A DNA stretch of 64,000 nt from Kingella_B sp963529665 (GTDB taxonomy: Bacteria > Pseudomonadota > Gammaproteobacteria > Burkholderiales > Neisseriaceae). The position numbers and the translations under genes were made by a program. The DNA lies in assembly GCA_963529665.1 (NCBI GenBank), contig CAUSAG010000009.1:14371-78370 (forward strand), read 5' to 3'. The first letter of the stretch is position 1; every line of letters starts with the position of its first letter. The notes under the pieces are model-generated. The model did no database searches and was not told the origin of the DNA. It saw only the letters and a list, made by a program, of their open reading frames with translations. Below are positions 16,905 to 24,732 of this stretch, piece by piece.

Positions 16905-17705
16905 ATGAAAAAAGCAGTATTGGCGGCGCTGTTGTGCGCTGTTTCGTTGTCTGCCCATGCGCATCGGGTGTGGGTGTCCACCAACCACACGCACGGCGGC
17001 GAGATTTTGAAAGCGGAATTGGGCTATGGCGAGTTCCCCGAATTTGAGCCGATTGCCAAAGAGCGGTTGGATATTTTTAAGCCGTTGCAACTGATTACGC
17101 CGCAGGGCAAGCAAAACTTGGTGCAAAAAGGTTTGCACAATTATCAATATGAAAGCGCGAAGCCCGTGAAAGACGGCAGTTTTTTGGTGTTGGCGGAATA
17201 TCAGCCAACGTTTTGGTCAAAAAACGCGGCGGGCTGGAAGCGGCAGAATATGAAAGAAATGCCCGATGCCACTTATTGCGAGCAAACGCGGATGTATGGC
17301 AAGAATATTGTGAACGTGGGGCATGAAAGCGCGGATACGGCGGTGATTACGCGCCCTGTGGGGCAGATGTTGGAGATTGTACCGCTGGATAACCCTGCCA
17401 ATGTGCAGGTGGGCGAGCGCTTTAAGGTGAAAGTGTTGCTTAACGGCGAGCCGCTGCCCAATGCCACGCTCACGGCAACGTTTGACGGCTTTGACACCAG
17501 CGATAGACGCAAATCGCACAAGGTGGAAGCGCAGGCGTTTTCAGACACCACGGGCGATGATGGTACGGTGGCGATTATTCCGCTGCGACAAGGCTTTTGG
17601 AAGGCAAGCGTGGAGCATAAATCGGATTTCTCCGACCAAAAGGTATGCCAAAAAATAGCGAATTACAGCACGCTCACATTCCAGATTGGGCATTCGCATC
17701 ATTAG
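16905..17705 (+). CDS. DUF4198 domain-containing periplasmic protein
   Basis: 266 residues with a signal peptide (MKKAVLAALLCAVSLSAHA, cleavage near residue 19). The mature start HRVWVSTNHTHGGEILKAEL and the Ig-like second half (VGERFKVKVLLNGEPLPNATL, about residues 165-185) are characteristic of DUF4198 (PF10670). That family is often linked to metal uptake. The C-terminal GHSHH is His-rich. Convergent with the sugar transporter; a frameshift there makes the two open frames overlap from 17541 to 17705. Confidence 0.8.
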   Translation: MKKAVLAALLCAVSLSAHAHRVWVSTNHTHGGEILKAELGYGEFPEFEPIAKERLDIFKPLQLITPQGKQNLVQKGLHNYQYESAKPVKDGSFLVLAEYQPTFWSKNAAGWKRQNMKEMPDATYCEQTRMYGKNIVNVGHESADTAVITRPVGQMLEIVPLDNPANVQVGERFKVKVLLNGEPLPNATLTATFDGFDTSDRRKSHKVEAQAFSDTTGDDGTVAIIPLRQGFWKASVEHKSDFSDQKVCQKIANYSTLTFQIGHSHH

Positions 17706-18644
17706 TGCGTGAGCTGTTTTGATAAAGGCAGCCTGAAAATATGTTTTCAGGCTGCTTTTGCTATTTTTCAGGCTGCCTAACCATTCAGCCCAATCATCAC
17801 CCCACCTAATCACCACCATCGCCAGCCCCGCCAGCACAAAGCGCATTTCTTTGCGCGTTTTCTTTTCGCCCAGCAGGAAAATGCTGCCCAGCGTGGCGAT
17901 GACCACATTCATCTGCGACAGGGTAAAGCCTGTGGCGACGCCGTTGCGGGCGGGTTCGATGGACATCAGATAAGTGAGCGCGGCAAAGGAAAACACCACG
18001 CCGCCAATGAGGTTTTGCAGTGATTTTTTGTCCCACGGACGGCTGCCGTCGCGGGCGAGCAGCGACAGCACTACCGCCGCCGTCGCCATGCCCACCGCCT
18101 GCGGCAGGAATTTCGTCTGCCCCGAAGACTCGGTGAAGTTGGGGAAAAAGGAGTAGCCCACATAGCCGACGGTGGAAATCAGCAGCGTGATGATGCCGGT
18201 TTTCAGGCTGCCTTTGCCGTCGGCGGGTGGATTTTCCTTTTTGGTGGTGAGCGCGATGCCCGCGATAATCAGCACCAGCGCCAGCGCGCCCACAATTTTC
18301 TGCGTCGCGCTGCTCCATTCGCCAAACACCGCCACGCCCATCAGCGAGGTGCCCACCAGTTGCATCCCCGTGGAAATCGGCAGGGCTTGCGACACGCCGA
18401 TTTGCGTGTAGGCGCGGTATTGGTTCATCTGCCCGAACGCCCAAAACGCGCCCGATAAAAAGCCCATCAGGAGCGTTCGTCCGTCGGTTTCAGGCTGCAT
18501 CACGAGCCAGAACAGCACCACTACCGCCAGCGTGCCCAGCGTGGCGCCCATAATCTGCTGCGTGGGGCGGCCGCCGATGCGGGCGACGCACAGCGGCAGC
18601 ATGCCCCAAAACAGGGCGGGGAGAAGACCGATGAGAAGGTTCAT
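17541..18644 (-). CDS. GRP-family sugar transporter (GlcU/RbsU-like), 3' frameshift
   Basis: Ten-helix DMT-like transporter: MNLLIGLLPALFWGMLPLCV at the N-terminus, YRAYTQIGVSQALPISTGMQ near residue 78, and LTYLMSIEPARNGVATGF near 225. Family members are about 285-290 residues. Here the frame derails after LAGLAMVVI near residue 279. Deleting one base at about 17807 restores G-G-V-M-I-G-L-N-G and a TAG at 17777, giving 288 residues. As read, the 367-residue product has a foreign tail encoded by the opposite strand of the DUF4198 gene. Either a real frameshift or a base-call error. Confidence 0.8.
   Translation of the reverse strand: MNLLIGLLPALFWGMLPLCVARIGGRPTQQIMGATLGTLAVVVLFWLVMQPETDGRTLLMGFLSGAFWAFGQMNQYRAYTQIGVSQALPISTGMQLVGTSLMGVAVFGEWSSATQKIVGALALVLIIAGIALTTKKENPPADGKGSLKTGIITLLISTVGYVGYSFFPNFTESSGQTKFLPQAVGMATAAVVLSLLARDGSRPWDKKSLQNLIGGVVFSFAALTYLMSIEPARNGVATGFTLSQMNVVIATLGSIFLLGEKKTRKEMRFVLAGLAMVVIRWGDDWAEWLGSLKNSKSSLKTYFQAAFIKTAHALMMRMPNLECERAVIRYFLAYLLVGEIRFMLHACLPKALSQRNNRHRTIIARGV
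17724..17759. terminator. DUS inverted-pair terminator
   Basis: AAAGGCAGCCTGAAAA and TTTTCAGGCTGCTTTT are separated by 4 bases. It lies after the DUF4198 gene and also past the ancestral stop of the sugar transporter, so it likely serves both strands. Confidence 0.7.
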
Positions 18645-18770
18645 ATGGATTCCTTTGGGGTTGTGAAGCGGGAGGCAGTCTGAAACGTGATTTTTCTGTT
18701 TCAGGCTGCCTTCACATCATACGCCAAGGCAGCCTGAAAATATTGTTGCATAAACTGCGCAATAGATTGT

Positions 18771-19115
18771 TTACCTCGCCCGCTGCCGATGCGCGTCGCC
18801 CCACGCTTTCAAGGCCGCCAGCACGGGGGCGAGGGTTTGGCCGTATGCGCTGAGGCGGTATTCCACGCGCGGCGGCACTTGGGCATAGACGGTGCGTTCG
18901 ATGATGCCGTCGGCTTCCAGTGCGCGCAGTTGCGCGGTCAGCGTGCGCTGCGACACCGTGGGCAGGATGCGGCGGATTTCATTGAAGCGCAGCACGCCGT
19001 CGGTGTGCAGGCGGTAGAGTATCGTGCCTTTCCACTTGCCGCCGATAACGGCCAGCGCGGCTTCCACCGAGCAGCCTTCGGCGCAGTCAAATGCGGTGTG
19101 TGCGGTTTTGCCCAT
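18771..19115 (-). CDS. HxlR-family transcriptional regulator
   Basis: 114 residues from the Met at 19115 (MGKTAHTAFDCAEGCSVEAAL), supported by AAAGGAAC just upstream. The 35-codon upstream extension passes through a DUS and is not coding. Winged helix: VIGGKWKGTILYRLHTDG, RFNEIRRILPTVSQRTLTAQ, LEADGIIERTVY. Cys11 and Cys15 could be redox sensors. Divergent from the quinone oxidoreductase-like gene; the shared 159-base gap has TAAGTAAC / ATAAGTGC half-sites near 19193 and 19202 that might be operators. Confidence 0.87.
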   Translation of the reverse strand: MGKTAHTAFDCAEGCSVEAALAVIGGKWKGTILYRLHTDGVLRFNEIRRILPTVSQRTLTAQLRALEADGIIERTVYAQVPPRVEYRLSAYGQTLAPVLAALKAWGDAHRQRAR

Positions 19116-19274
19116 GATTTGTTCCTTTGAAAACGGTTTCAGACGACGTTTTGCTTTTTCAGGCTGCCTTTTGCAGTATCTTATAAGTAACCTACTGAAA
19201 AATAAGTGCGTTCTTAACAAGCGCGGGCGTATATCTTATGATGGCCGCTCCTTTTTCACAACCGGAGAAACACC

Positions 19275-20288
19275 ATGAAAGCCGTCGGATTCAACCGCCC
19301 GCTGCCCGTCAGCGACGAAAACAGCCTGCTCGACATCGAACTGCCCGCGCCCGAACCCAAGCCGCACGATTTGTTGGTGGAAGTGCATGCCGTGTCGGTC
19401 AATCCCGCCGACGTGAAAGTCCGCGCCGCGCACACGCCTGCCGAAGGGCAGTACCGCGTGTTGGGCTGGGACGCGGCAGGTGTGGTCAAAGCCGTCGGCA
19501 GCGCAGTGCGCGGCTTTGCGGCGGGCGACGAGGTGTATTACGCGGGCGTGATCAACCGTCAGGGCTCGTATGCCCAATTGCAGGCGGTGGACAGCCGCAT
19601 CGCCGCCAAAAAACCGCGCACGCTGGATTTTGCCCAAGCCGCCGCGCTGCCGCTTACCGCGCTTACCGCGTGGGAAACGCTGTTTGACCGCCTCGACGTA
19701 AACAAACCCGTGGCAGGCGGCAGCCGCGCCCTGCTGCTGGTGGGCGGCGCGGGCGGGGTCGGCTCGATTACCGTGCAACTGCTCAAAACGCTCACCGACA
19801 TCCAAATCATCGCCACCGCTTCGCGCTCCAAAAGCGAAGCATGGCTGCGCCGCCTCGGCGCGGATTTTGTGATTAACCATCACCACAGCCTGCCCGAACA
19901 GGTGGAAAAACTCGGCATCGGCGCACCCTCGTGGGCGTTTTCCACCAGCCATACCGAACATTACCTGCCGCAACTGGCGGAACTGCTTGCCCCGCAAGGC
20001 CGCATTGCGCTGATTGACGACCCCGCCGTGCTCGATGCCAATCCGCTGAAAGGCAAAAGTATCTCGCTGCATTGGGAATTCATGTTCACCCGCCCCATGC
20101 GCGAAACCGCCGACATCGCGCGCCAGGGCGAAATCCTTGCCAAAGTCGCGCAACTGGTGGACGAAGGCCGCCTGCACAGCACTGTCACGCAAACCATCAA
20201 CGGCATCAACGCCGCCAACCTGCGCCGCGCGCATCAGATGGTGGAACGCGGCGACATGGTGGGCAAAGTGGTGCTGGCAGGCTGGTGA
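19275..20288 (+). CDS. Zinc-type alcohol dehydrogenase-like / quinone oxidoreductase
   Basis: 337-residue MDR-superfamily protein without the catalytic zinc Cys. N-terminal GroES-like domain (LLVEVHAVSVNPADVKVR, YRVLGWDAAGVV), then a Rossmann fold with the NADPH-binding run LLVGGAGGVGSITVQLLK near residue 155. It is closest in style to TIGR02817 zinc-binding ADH-family oxidoreductases induced by electrophiles. A TATGAT -10-like box near 19236 and CCGGAG ribosome binding site precede the ATG. Divergent from an HxlR regulator. Confidence 0.87.
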   Translation: MKAVGFNRPLPVSDENSLLDIELPAPEPKPHDLLVEVHAVSVNPADVKVRAAHTPAEGQYRVLGWDAAGVVKAVGSAVRGFAAGDEVYYAGVINRQGSYAQLQAVDSRIAAKKPRTLDFAQAAALPLTALTAWETLFDRLDVNKPVAGGSRALLLVGGAGGVGSITVQLLKTLTDIQIIATASRSKSEAWLRRLGADFVINHHHSLPEQVEKLGIGAPSWAFSTSHTEHYLPQLAELLAPQGRIALIDDPAVLDANPLKGKSISLHWEFMFTRPMRETADIARQGEILAKVAQLVDEGRLHSTVTQTINGINAANLRRAHQMVERGDMVGKVVLAGW

Positions 20289-20472
20289 GGCAGCCTGAAA
20301 GCCTGATTTGAACGCACAGCAAAAGCGGCCTGAAACGTGATTTTTCTGTTTCAGGCCGCCTTTTGCGTGGGCGGCACAGCCTGAAAACCCGTTTTACCGC
20401 TTTCAGGCTGCCTTTGTTCAATCATTCAAGCAAGGTTTTTTCAGGCTGCCTATGCCTATTGCCTATAATGTG

Positions 20473-20484
20473 ATGCCGTCTGAA
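20473..20484 (+). repeat. Neisseria AT-DUS (foreign uptake dialect)
   Basis: ATGCCGTCTGAA matches exactly the 12-mer used by N. meningitidis and N. gonorrhoeae, not the AGGCAGCCTGAA dialect that dominates this window. Just upstream, near 20322-20363, is an inverted pair of GGCGGCCTGAAA, another off-dialect form. Confidence 0.8.
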
Positions 20485-20532
20485 AAACCCAACCCATCCG
20501 AACCACACTCTAATCCACATCAGAGAGCCCCC

Positions 20533-21795
20533 ATGCCCGCCGAAATCCGCATCACCAATGCCCGTCTGAAATCACTGCTGCTGTCGCTCATCCCGCTCGC
20601 CGTTGCCGCCGTTGCATCCACCATGCTGTTTGACGGCAGCCTGAAAACCGTCCTAACGGGCGCGCTGATTGTTTTGTGCTGCCTAGTGTTCGCCGCCCTG
20701 CTGCTCTACCGCGCCGCCGATGCACGCGCCAAACTGGTGTTAAACGCCGACGGCATCCGCATCGTCCAAGCGTTTACCGAAGAAGAACTCGACGGGGTTG
20801 GCGCGAAAAGCGGCAGCAAAACCAAGCGCGAAAACGTTTTTTATCCGTGGGAGCAGATTAACAGCGTGGTTTTCGTGTATCCGTTTCCCGCCACCCTGTA
20901 CCTGAACAGCGAGCCTGCACGCAAATTCAAAGCCGAACTGGAAGAACTGGAAGCCGAGCAGCCGCTGCCCGATAACGCCACGCTCGAGCAAATGGAAGCG
21001 CGCGTCGCCAAATATCTGCGCCTGTCGGAAAGCATGACCCGCCAGCGCGACTTCTCCATCACCCTGCCCGTGATGTACCTGCTGCACGGCAAACACCTGC
21101 CCGATTTAATCTGCACGCTGGCGGCAGAACCCGACAAAAGCCGCCGCCAAGCCGTGCTCGACGGTTTTTGCCAAACCTTTTTCCCCAAAGCCCTTGGTTC
21201 GCGCCCCGTCGCGCCACCCGAACCGCGCGAGTTCCCCGTCTGCCTGCCCACCCAAGTCAGCATCCGCAGCGTTGGCGGCGGCTATCCGCTGGCAAACATT
21301 TTGTGTGCCCTGATGCTTATCGGCAGCCTTGCCATTGTCGCTCTCATCGTGCGCAACGTCCCCAATCCTACTGACATCCGCGAATTGCTGCCGCTGCTGC
21401 TCTTTGCCGCCATCGCTGCCGTCGCCGCCGCCGCCTGTGGATGGCAGTTTTCCCGCTACCGCCGCCACCGCGCCGTACACACCGCCATCAACTGCCCCGA
21501 AGCACAGCCGTGGAAACTCGTCGCCATCCCGCTGTACGTTGCCCATACCGATCAAAAAACTAAGCGGACTTATTATTTCTACCCCGCCATCATCAACGGC
21601 AAAACCCGCAAAATCACCTTGACCAACGCCAACTTCCAACCCGTACGCCGCCACGGTCAATATCTCGCGTTCGCCCCGCGCCACGGCGGCGCGCCCGTTC
21701 CCATCGACGCCGAGTTGCGTAATATCCGCGGGCTGAACGCGGACGAACGCCGCGAGCTGTTGCGCCAAATCAGAGAATTGGCGGCAGAGTTTTAG
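20533..21795 (+). CDS. Hypothetical membrane protein
   Basis: 420 residues. Two membrane segments near the N-terminus (SLLLSLIPLAVAAVASTML and LIVLCCLVFAALLLY), a cytoplasmic PH-like or bPH-type domain (LVLNADGIRIVQAF, YPWEQINSVVFVYPF), then two more membrane segments (ILCALMLIGSLAIVALIV, LLPLLLFAAIAAVAAAACGW) and a second domain to the end. Earlier in-frame Met codons exist at 20452 and 20473. A TATAAT box at 20464 would start transcription beyond them, and GAGAG precedes 20533. Family not recognised. Confidence 0.65.
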   Translation: MPAEIRITNARLKSLLLSLIPLAVAAVASTMLFDGSLKTVLTGALIVLCCLVFAALLLYRAADARAKLVLNADGIRIVQAFTEEELDGVGAKSGSKTKRENVFYPWEQINSVVFVYPFPATLYLNSEPARKFKAELEELEAEQPLPDNATLEQMEARVAKYLRLSESMTRQRDFSITLPVMYLLHGKHLPDLICTLAAEPDKSRRQAVLDGFCQTFFPKALGSRPVAPPEPREFPVCLPTQVSIRSVGGGYPLANILCALMLIGSLAIVALIVRNVPNPTDIRELLPLLLFAAIAAVAAAACGWQFSRYRRHRAVHTAINCPEAQPWKLVAIPLYVAHTDQKTKRTYYFYPAIINGKTRKITLTNANFQPVRRHGQYLAFAPRHGGAPVPIDAELRNIRGLNADERRELLRQIRELAAEF

Positions 21796-21953
21796 ACGGC
21801 AGTAAAGGCAGCCTGAAAGTTTGTAGGCAGCAACGCCGCCGGTTGCTTTTGTTCGTTCACCATAAAAACCCGCTTTGTTCACTTTCAGGCTGCCTTACGC
21901 CATGTCCAAGGCAGCCTGAAAATCCCAACCCACCCACAACGAAAGTACTCCCC

Positions 21954-22636
21954 ATGCAAACCCATCCCAAGTTTGGCTCGTAAACTGATCGCCGCAGGAC
22001 ACCAAGTCGCCGCCACCACGCGCAACGCCGACAAACTGTGCGCCGAAGTTGGCGACAGTGAAAACCTGATCGCGCTCACTATGGCGCTCACCGACGAAGC
22101 CGACATCCGCCGCGGCATCGCCACCATCACCGAACGCTTCGGGCGCATAGACATCACTGTCAACAACGCAGGCTACATCCTGGTCGGCGCGATTGAAGAG
22201 CTTTCCGACGCCGAAATCCGCGCCAATTTCGACATCAACGTCTTCGGCATGATGAACGTCATCCGCGCCGTGATGCCCGTTTACCGTGCGCAAAGAAGCG
22301 GGCGCTTTCTCAATATTTCGTCGATTTCAGGCAGCGTTACCGACCCCGGCCAGGCGATTTACAGCGCCAGCAAAGCCGCCGTCATCATGCTCACCGAAGC
22401 CGTGGACGACGAAGGGCGCGACTTTAACGTGCGCGCCACCGCCGTCTGCCCGGGTGGGCTGCGCACATCTTTCCTTGGCAGCTCGGCGCGTTTCCCATAA
22501 AACCCAATCGCCGACTACACCAGCGTGCGCGACTACGAAAACGCCTACCGCCGCCATGCAGCGCAAAATGGGCAAAGTGGCGGCAGAAATGGCGGCGTGG
22601 AACGAGTTGTCGCACAGCACCAAGTATGAAGGATAA
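21954..22636 (+). pseudogene. Short-chain dehydrogenase/reductase, degraded
   Basis: Classical SDR features survive: NNAGYILVG (NNAG motif), ISSISGSVTDPGQAIYSASKAA with the catalytic Ser, Tyr-x3-Lys, and CPGGLRTSFL. The TGxxxGxG cofactor loop is missing: the start MQTHPK runs through a deletion into a TAA at about 21980. A premature TAA at 22498 interrupts ARFP/NPIADYTS. A further deletion joins YRRHAAQ to the C-terminal KMGKVAAEMAAWNELSHST in another frame. At least three lesions, so non-functional. Confidence 0.82.
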
Positions 22637-22652
22637 GGCAGCCTGAAAACGG

Positions 22653-23534
22653 TTAAACCCCAGCCTGCGCCAGCAGCCAGGTTTTCACCGTTTGCACCGC
22701 CGCCGTGTTCTGATGCCGATGCGGCACGCACAGGCGGTAGGGGCTGCCGTCTATTTCGGGCGCACGGGCAATCTGCAATAAGCCGTCGCGCAGTTCCGCT
22801 TCAATCATGCGCCTGCCAATTAAAGCCACGCCCTGCCCAGCCACGGCGGCGCGCACCAAATGCGCGGCATCGGAATAACGGATGCCGCGCGGTATATTTT
22901 GCAGCGGCATGCCAGCAGCGGCTGCCCATTCGTTCCAGCCCACCACGTTTTGGTTCGGGTTGTACCAATCCAGATGCACCAGCGGCCATTCTGCGATATT
23001 GCTGCCCAAGCGCGCCAATAGAAAGGGCGCGGCAACAGGCGCAAAGCGTTCGCGGAACAATACGGTTTCGTCTGCATCGTCGCACGCGCCCTCGCCGTAG
23101 CGCACCGCCAAATCCGCGCCGCCATCCGCCAAATCCGCCACATCGTAAGAAGCGCGGATGTGCAGCTCAATATCGGGGCAGGCAGCCTGAAAATCGGCAA
23201 GGCGCGGCATCAGCCATTGCACGGCAAATTCGGGCATCAGCGACACAATCACGCTTTGCCGCGCAACATGGCGGATTTGCGCCACCGCCCCCGCCAGTTC
23301 GGCAAAGCTGCGGCGGGCGGCATCGGCCAAAATCCTGCCTTCGTCGGTTAGCACCACCGCGCGCACTTTGCGTTCAAACAACGGCTTGCCGATTTGCGTT
23401 TCCAGCAGGCGGATGCGGTGGCTAATGGCGGTGGCGCTTACCGAAAGCTCGGCAGCCGCCTGCTTAAAACCGCCCAAACGGGCGGCGGCTTCAAAGGCAT
23501 GCAAGGCATCAAGAGAAAAAGGAAAACGGGGCAT
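22653..23534 (-). CDS. LysR-family transcriptional regulator (GcvA-like)
   Basis: 293 residues. N-terminal winged helix-turn-helix: LDALHAFEAAARLGGFKQAA, ELSVSATAISHRIRLLE, PLFERKVRAVVLTDEG. The rest is the periplasmic-binding-protein-like effector domain (FAVQWLMPRLADFQAACPD, DLAVRYGEG, YSDAAHLVRAAVAGQGVAL), typical of the GcvA/AmpR branch. It is divergent from the azoreductase gene 110 bases away, the likely regulated target. An internal DUS encodes part of the effector domain. Confidence 0.9.
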   Translation of the reverse strand: MPRFPFSLDALHAFEAAARLGGFKQAAAELSVSATAISHRIRLLETQIGKPLFERKVRAVVLTDEGRILADAARRSFAELAGAVAQIRHVARQSVIVSLMPEFAVQWLMPRLADFQAACPDIELHIRASYDVADLADGGADLAVRYGEGACDDADETVLFRERFAPVAAPFLLARLGSNIAEWPLVHLDWYNPNQNVVGWNEWAAAAGMPLQNIPRGIRYSDAAHLVRAAVAGQGVALIGRRMIEAELRDGLLQIARAPEIDGSPYRLCVPHRHQNTAAVQTVKTWLLAQAGV

Positions 23535-23644
23535 AATAGATGAGCCAATCTTATTTATCGGCTGAAAATATATCGTTTGTTGCCAATAAAATCAATTTGT
23601 AAACTGCGCCATATCTTCTTGCAACTCATGTATCGGGAGTTTAT

Positions 23645-24313
23645 ATGACCACCATCCTACACATTGATTCCAGCGCCCGCTGCGGCATTTCTGGCAAAGA
23701 CCCACACGGCTCGCACAGCCGCAGATTGAGCGAACGTTTTATCCGCCGTTTCCAAGCCTTGCAGCCCGATTGCGAAGTGGTTTACCGCGATGTCGGCATT
23801 CATCCGCCCAAGCCCGTAAGCGGCGCATGGATACACGCGGCATTCACGCCCGAAGCGCAGCGCGAAGATTGGATGCGCGAAGTTTTGCGTGAAAGCGATG
23901 AACTGGTGGACGAGCTGATCCGCGCCGATCTGATTGTAGCGGGTGTACCGATGTATAACTTTTCCATGCCCGCACAGTTCAAAGCCTATATTGACAACAT
24001 CGTGCGCGTCGGTCGCACCTTCGGTTTTGACCGCAACCGCGCGGGCGAGCCCTATTGGCCGCTGCTGGCGGAACAAGGCAAACGGCTGGTTATCGTCTCT
24101 TCGCGCGGCGATTATGGCTACGGCGCAGGCGGGCGCATTGAAGCGCGCAACCATGTTGAGCCTGCCGTGCGCACCGCGTTTGCCTATCTGGGCATCACCG
24201 ACACTTATGCCATTGCGGCGGAATACGACGAATTTGGCGACGAGCGTTTGGCGCAATCGCTGGCGCACGCGGAAGCGGAAGCCGATCGTTTGGCGGAACA
24301 GTTGGCGGCTTAG
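23645..24313 (+). CDS. azoR: FMN-dependent NADH azoreductase (AzoR-like)
   Basis: 222-residue flavodoxin-fold quinone/azo reductase. ILHIDSSARCGISGKDPHGSHSRRLS at the N-terminus is the FMN phosphate site, VAGVPMYNFSMPAQFKAYIDNIVRVGRTF (about residues 98-126) binds the isoalloxazine, and SSRGDYGYG near 157 completes the pocket. Ribosome binding site ATCGGGAG. Divergent from the LysR regulator at 22653; LysR-type regulators commonly control adjacent oxidoreductases. Confidence 0.88.
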   Translation: MTTILHIDSSARCGISGKDPHGSHSRRLSERFIRRFQALQPDCEVVYRDVGIHPPKPVSGAWIHAAFTPEAQREDWMREVLRESDELVDELIRADLIVAGVPMYNFSMPAQFKAYIDNIVRVGRTFGFDRNRAGEPYWPLLAEQGKRLVIVSSRGDYGYGAGGRIEARNHVEPAVRTAFAYLGITDTYAIAAEYDEFGDERLAQSLAHAEAEADRLAEQLAA

Positions 24314-24732
24314 GGGATTGGTAGGCGATTGGGGGGTAATCCAATGCGCCAAAGCATAAAAAGGCAGCCTGAAAACCGCCTTATTCCTCCCGCAGCCTGA
24401 AAATCTTTAAAATTCTGCAAAGATTTTCAGGCTGCCTTTCTGTTAAACAATTTCAAGAAAACTGTTGCAGAAAAACACTAGCGCTATCAGAAAAAGCAAC
24501 AAAATTCCTTTAAATATCTAATTTTAGTTAGATAGGCCGCCTCCAAAAAGCTATAATCCCGCTTTACAATTAAGCGGTAAGTGTATTTGCTTGGTCAGCC
24601 GTTTGTCGGGAAATCGTTTTCGGCAACGGCAGGTTTCGCAAATAACCACACCGCACAACGAGTCTTGGCAGGAACGGCATCATCCGCACACCTCCCAAAT
24701 TTGTTTTCAATCTCAAAAAGGCCATTTTAAAG
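24314..24732 (+). promoter_or_regulatory. Adhesin upstream region with possible promoter
   Basis: Contains three DUSs (24361-24440). ATCTAATTTTAGTTAGAT (24517-24534) is a palindrome overlapping a weak -35 (TTAGAT, 24528). TATAAT lies at 24552 with 18-base spacing. A start near 24563 would give an untranslated leader of about 170 bases. The palindrome could be an operator. Confidence 0.4.
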
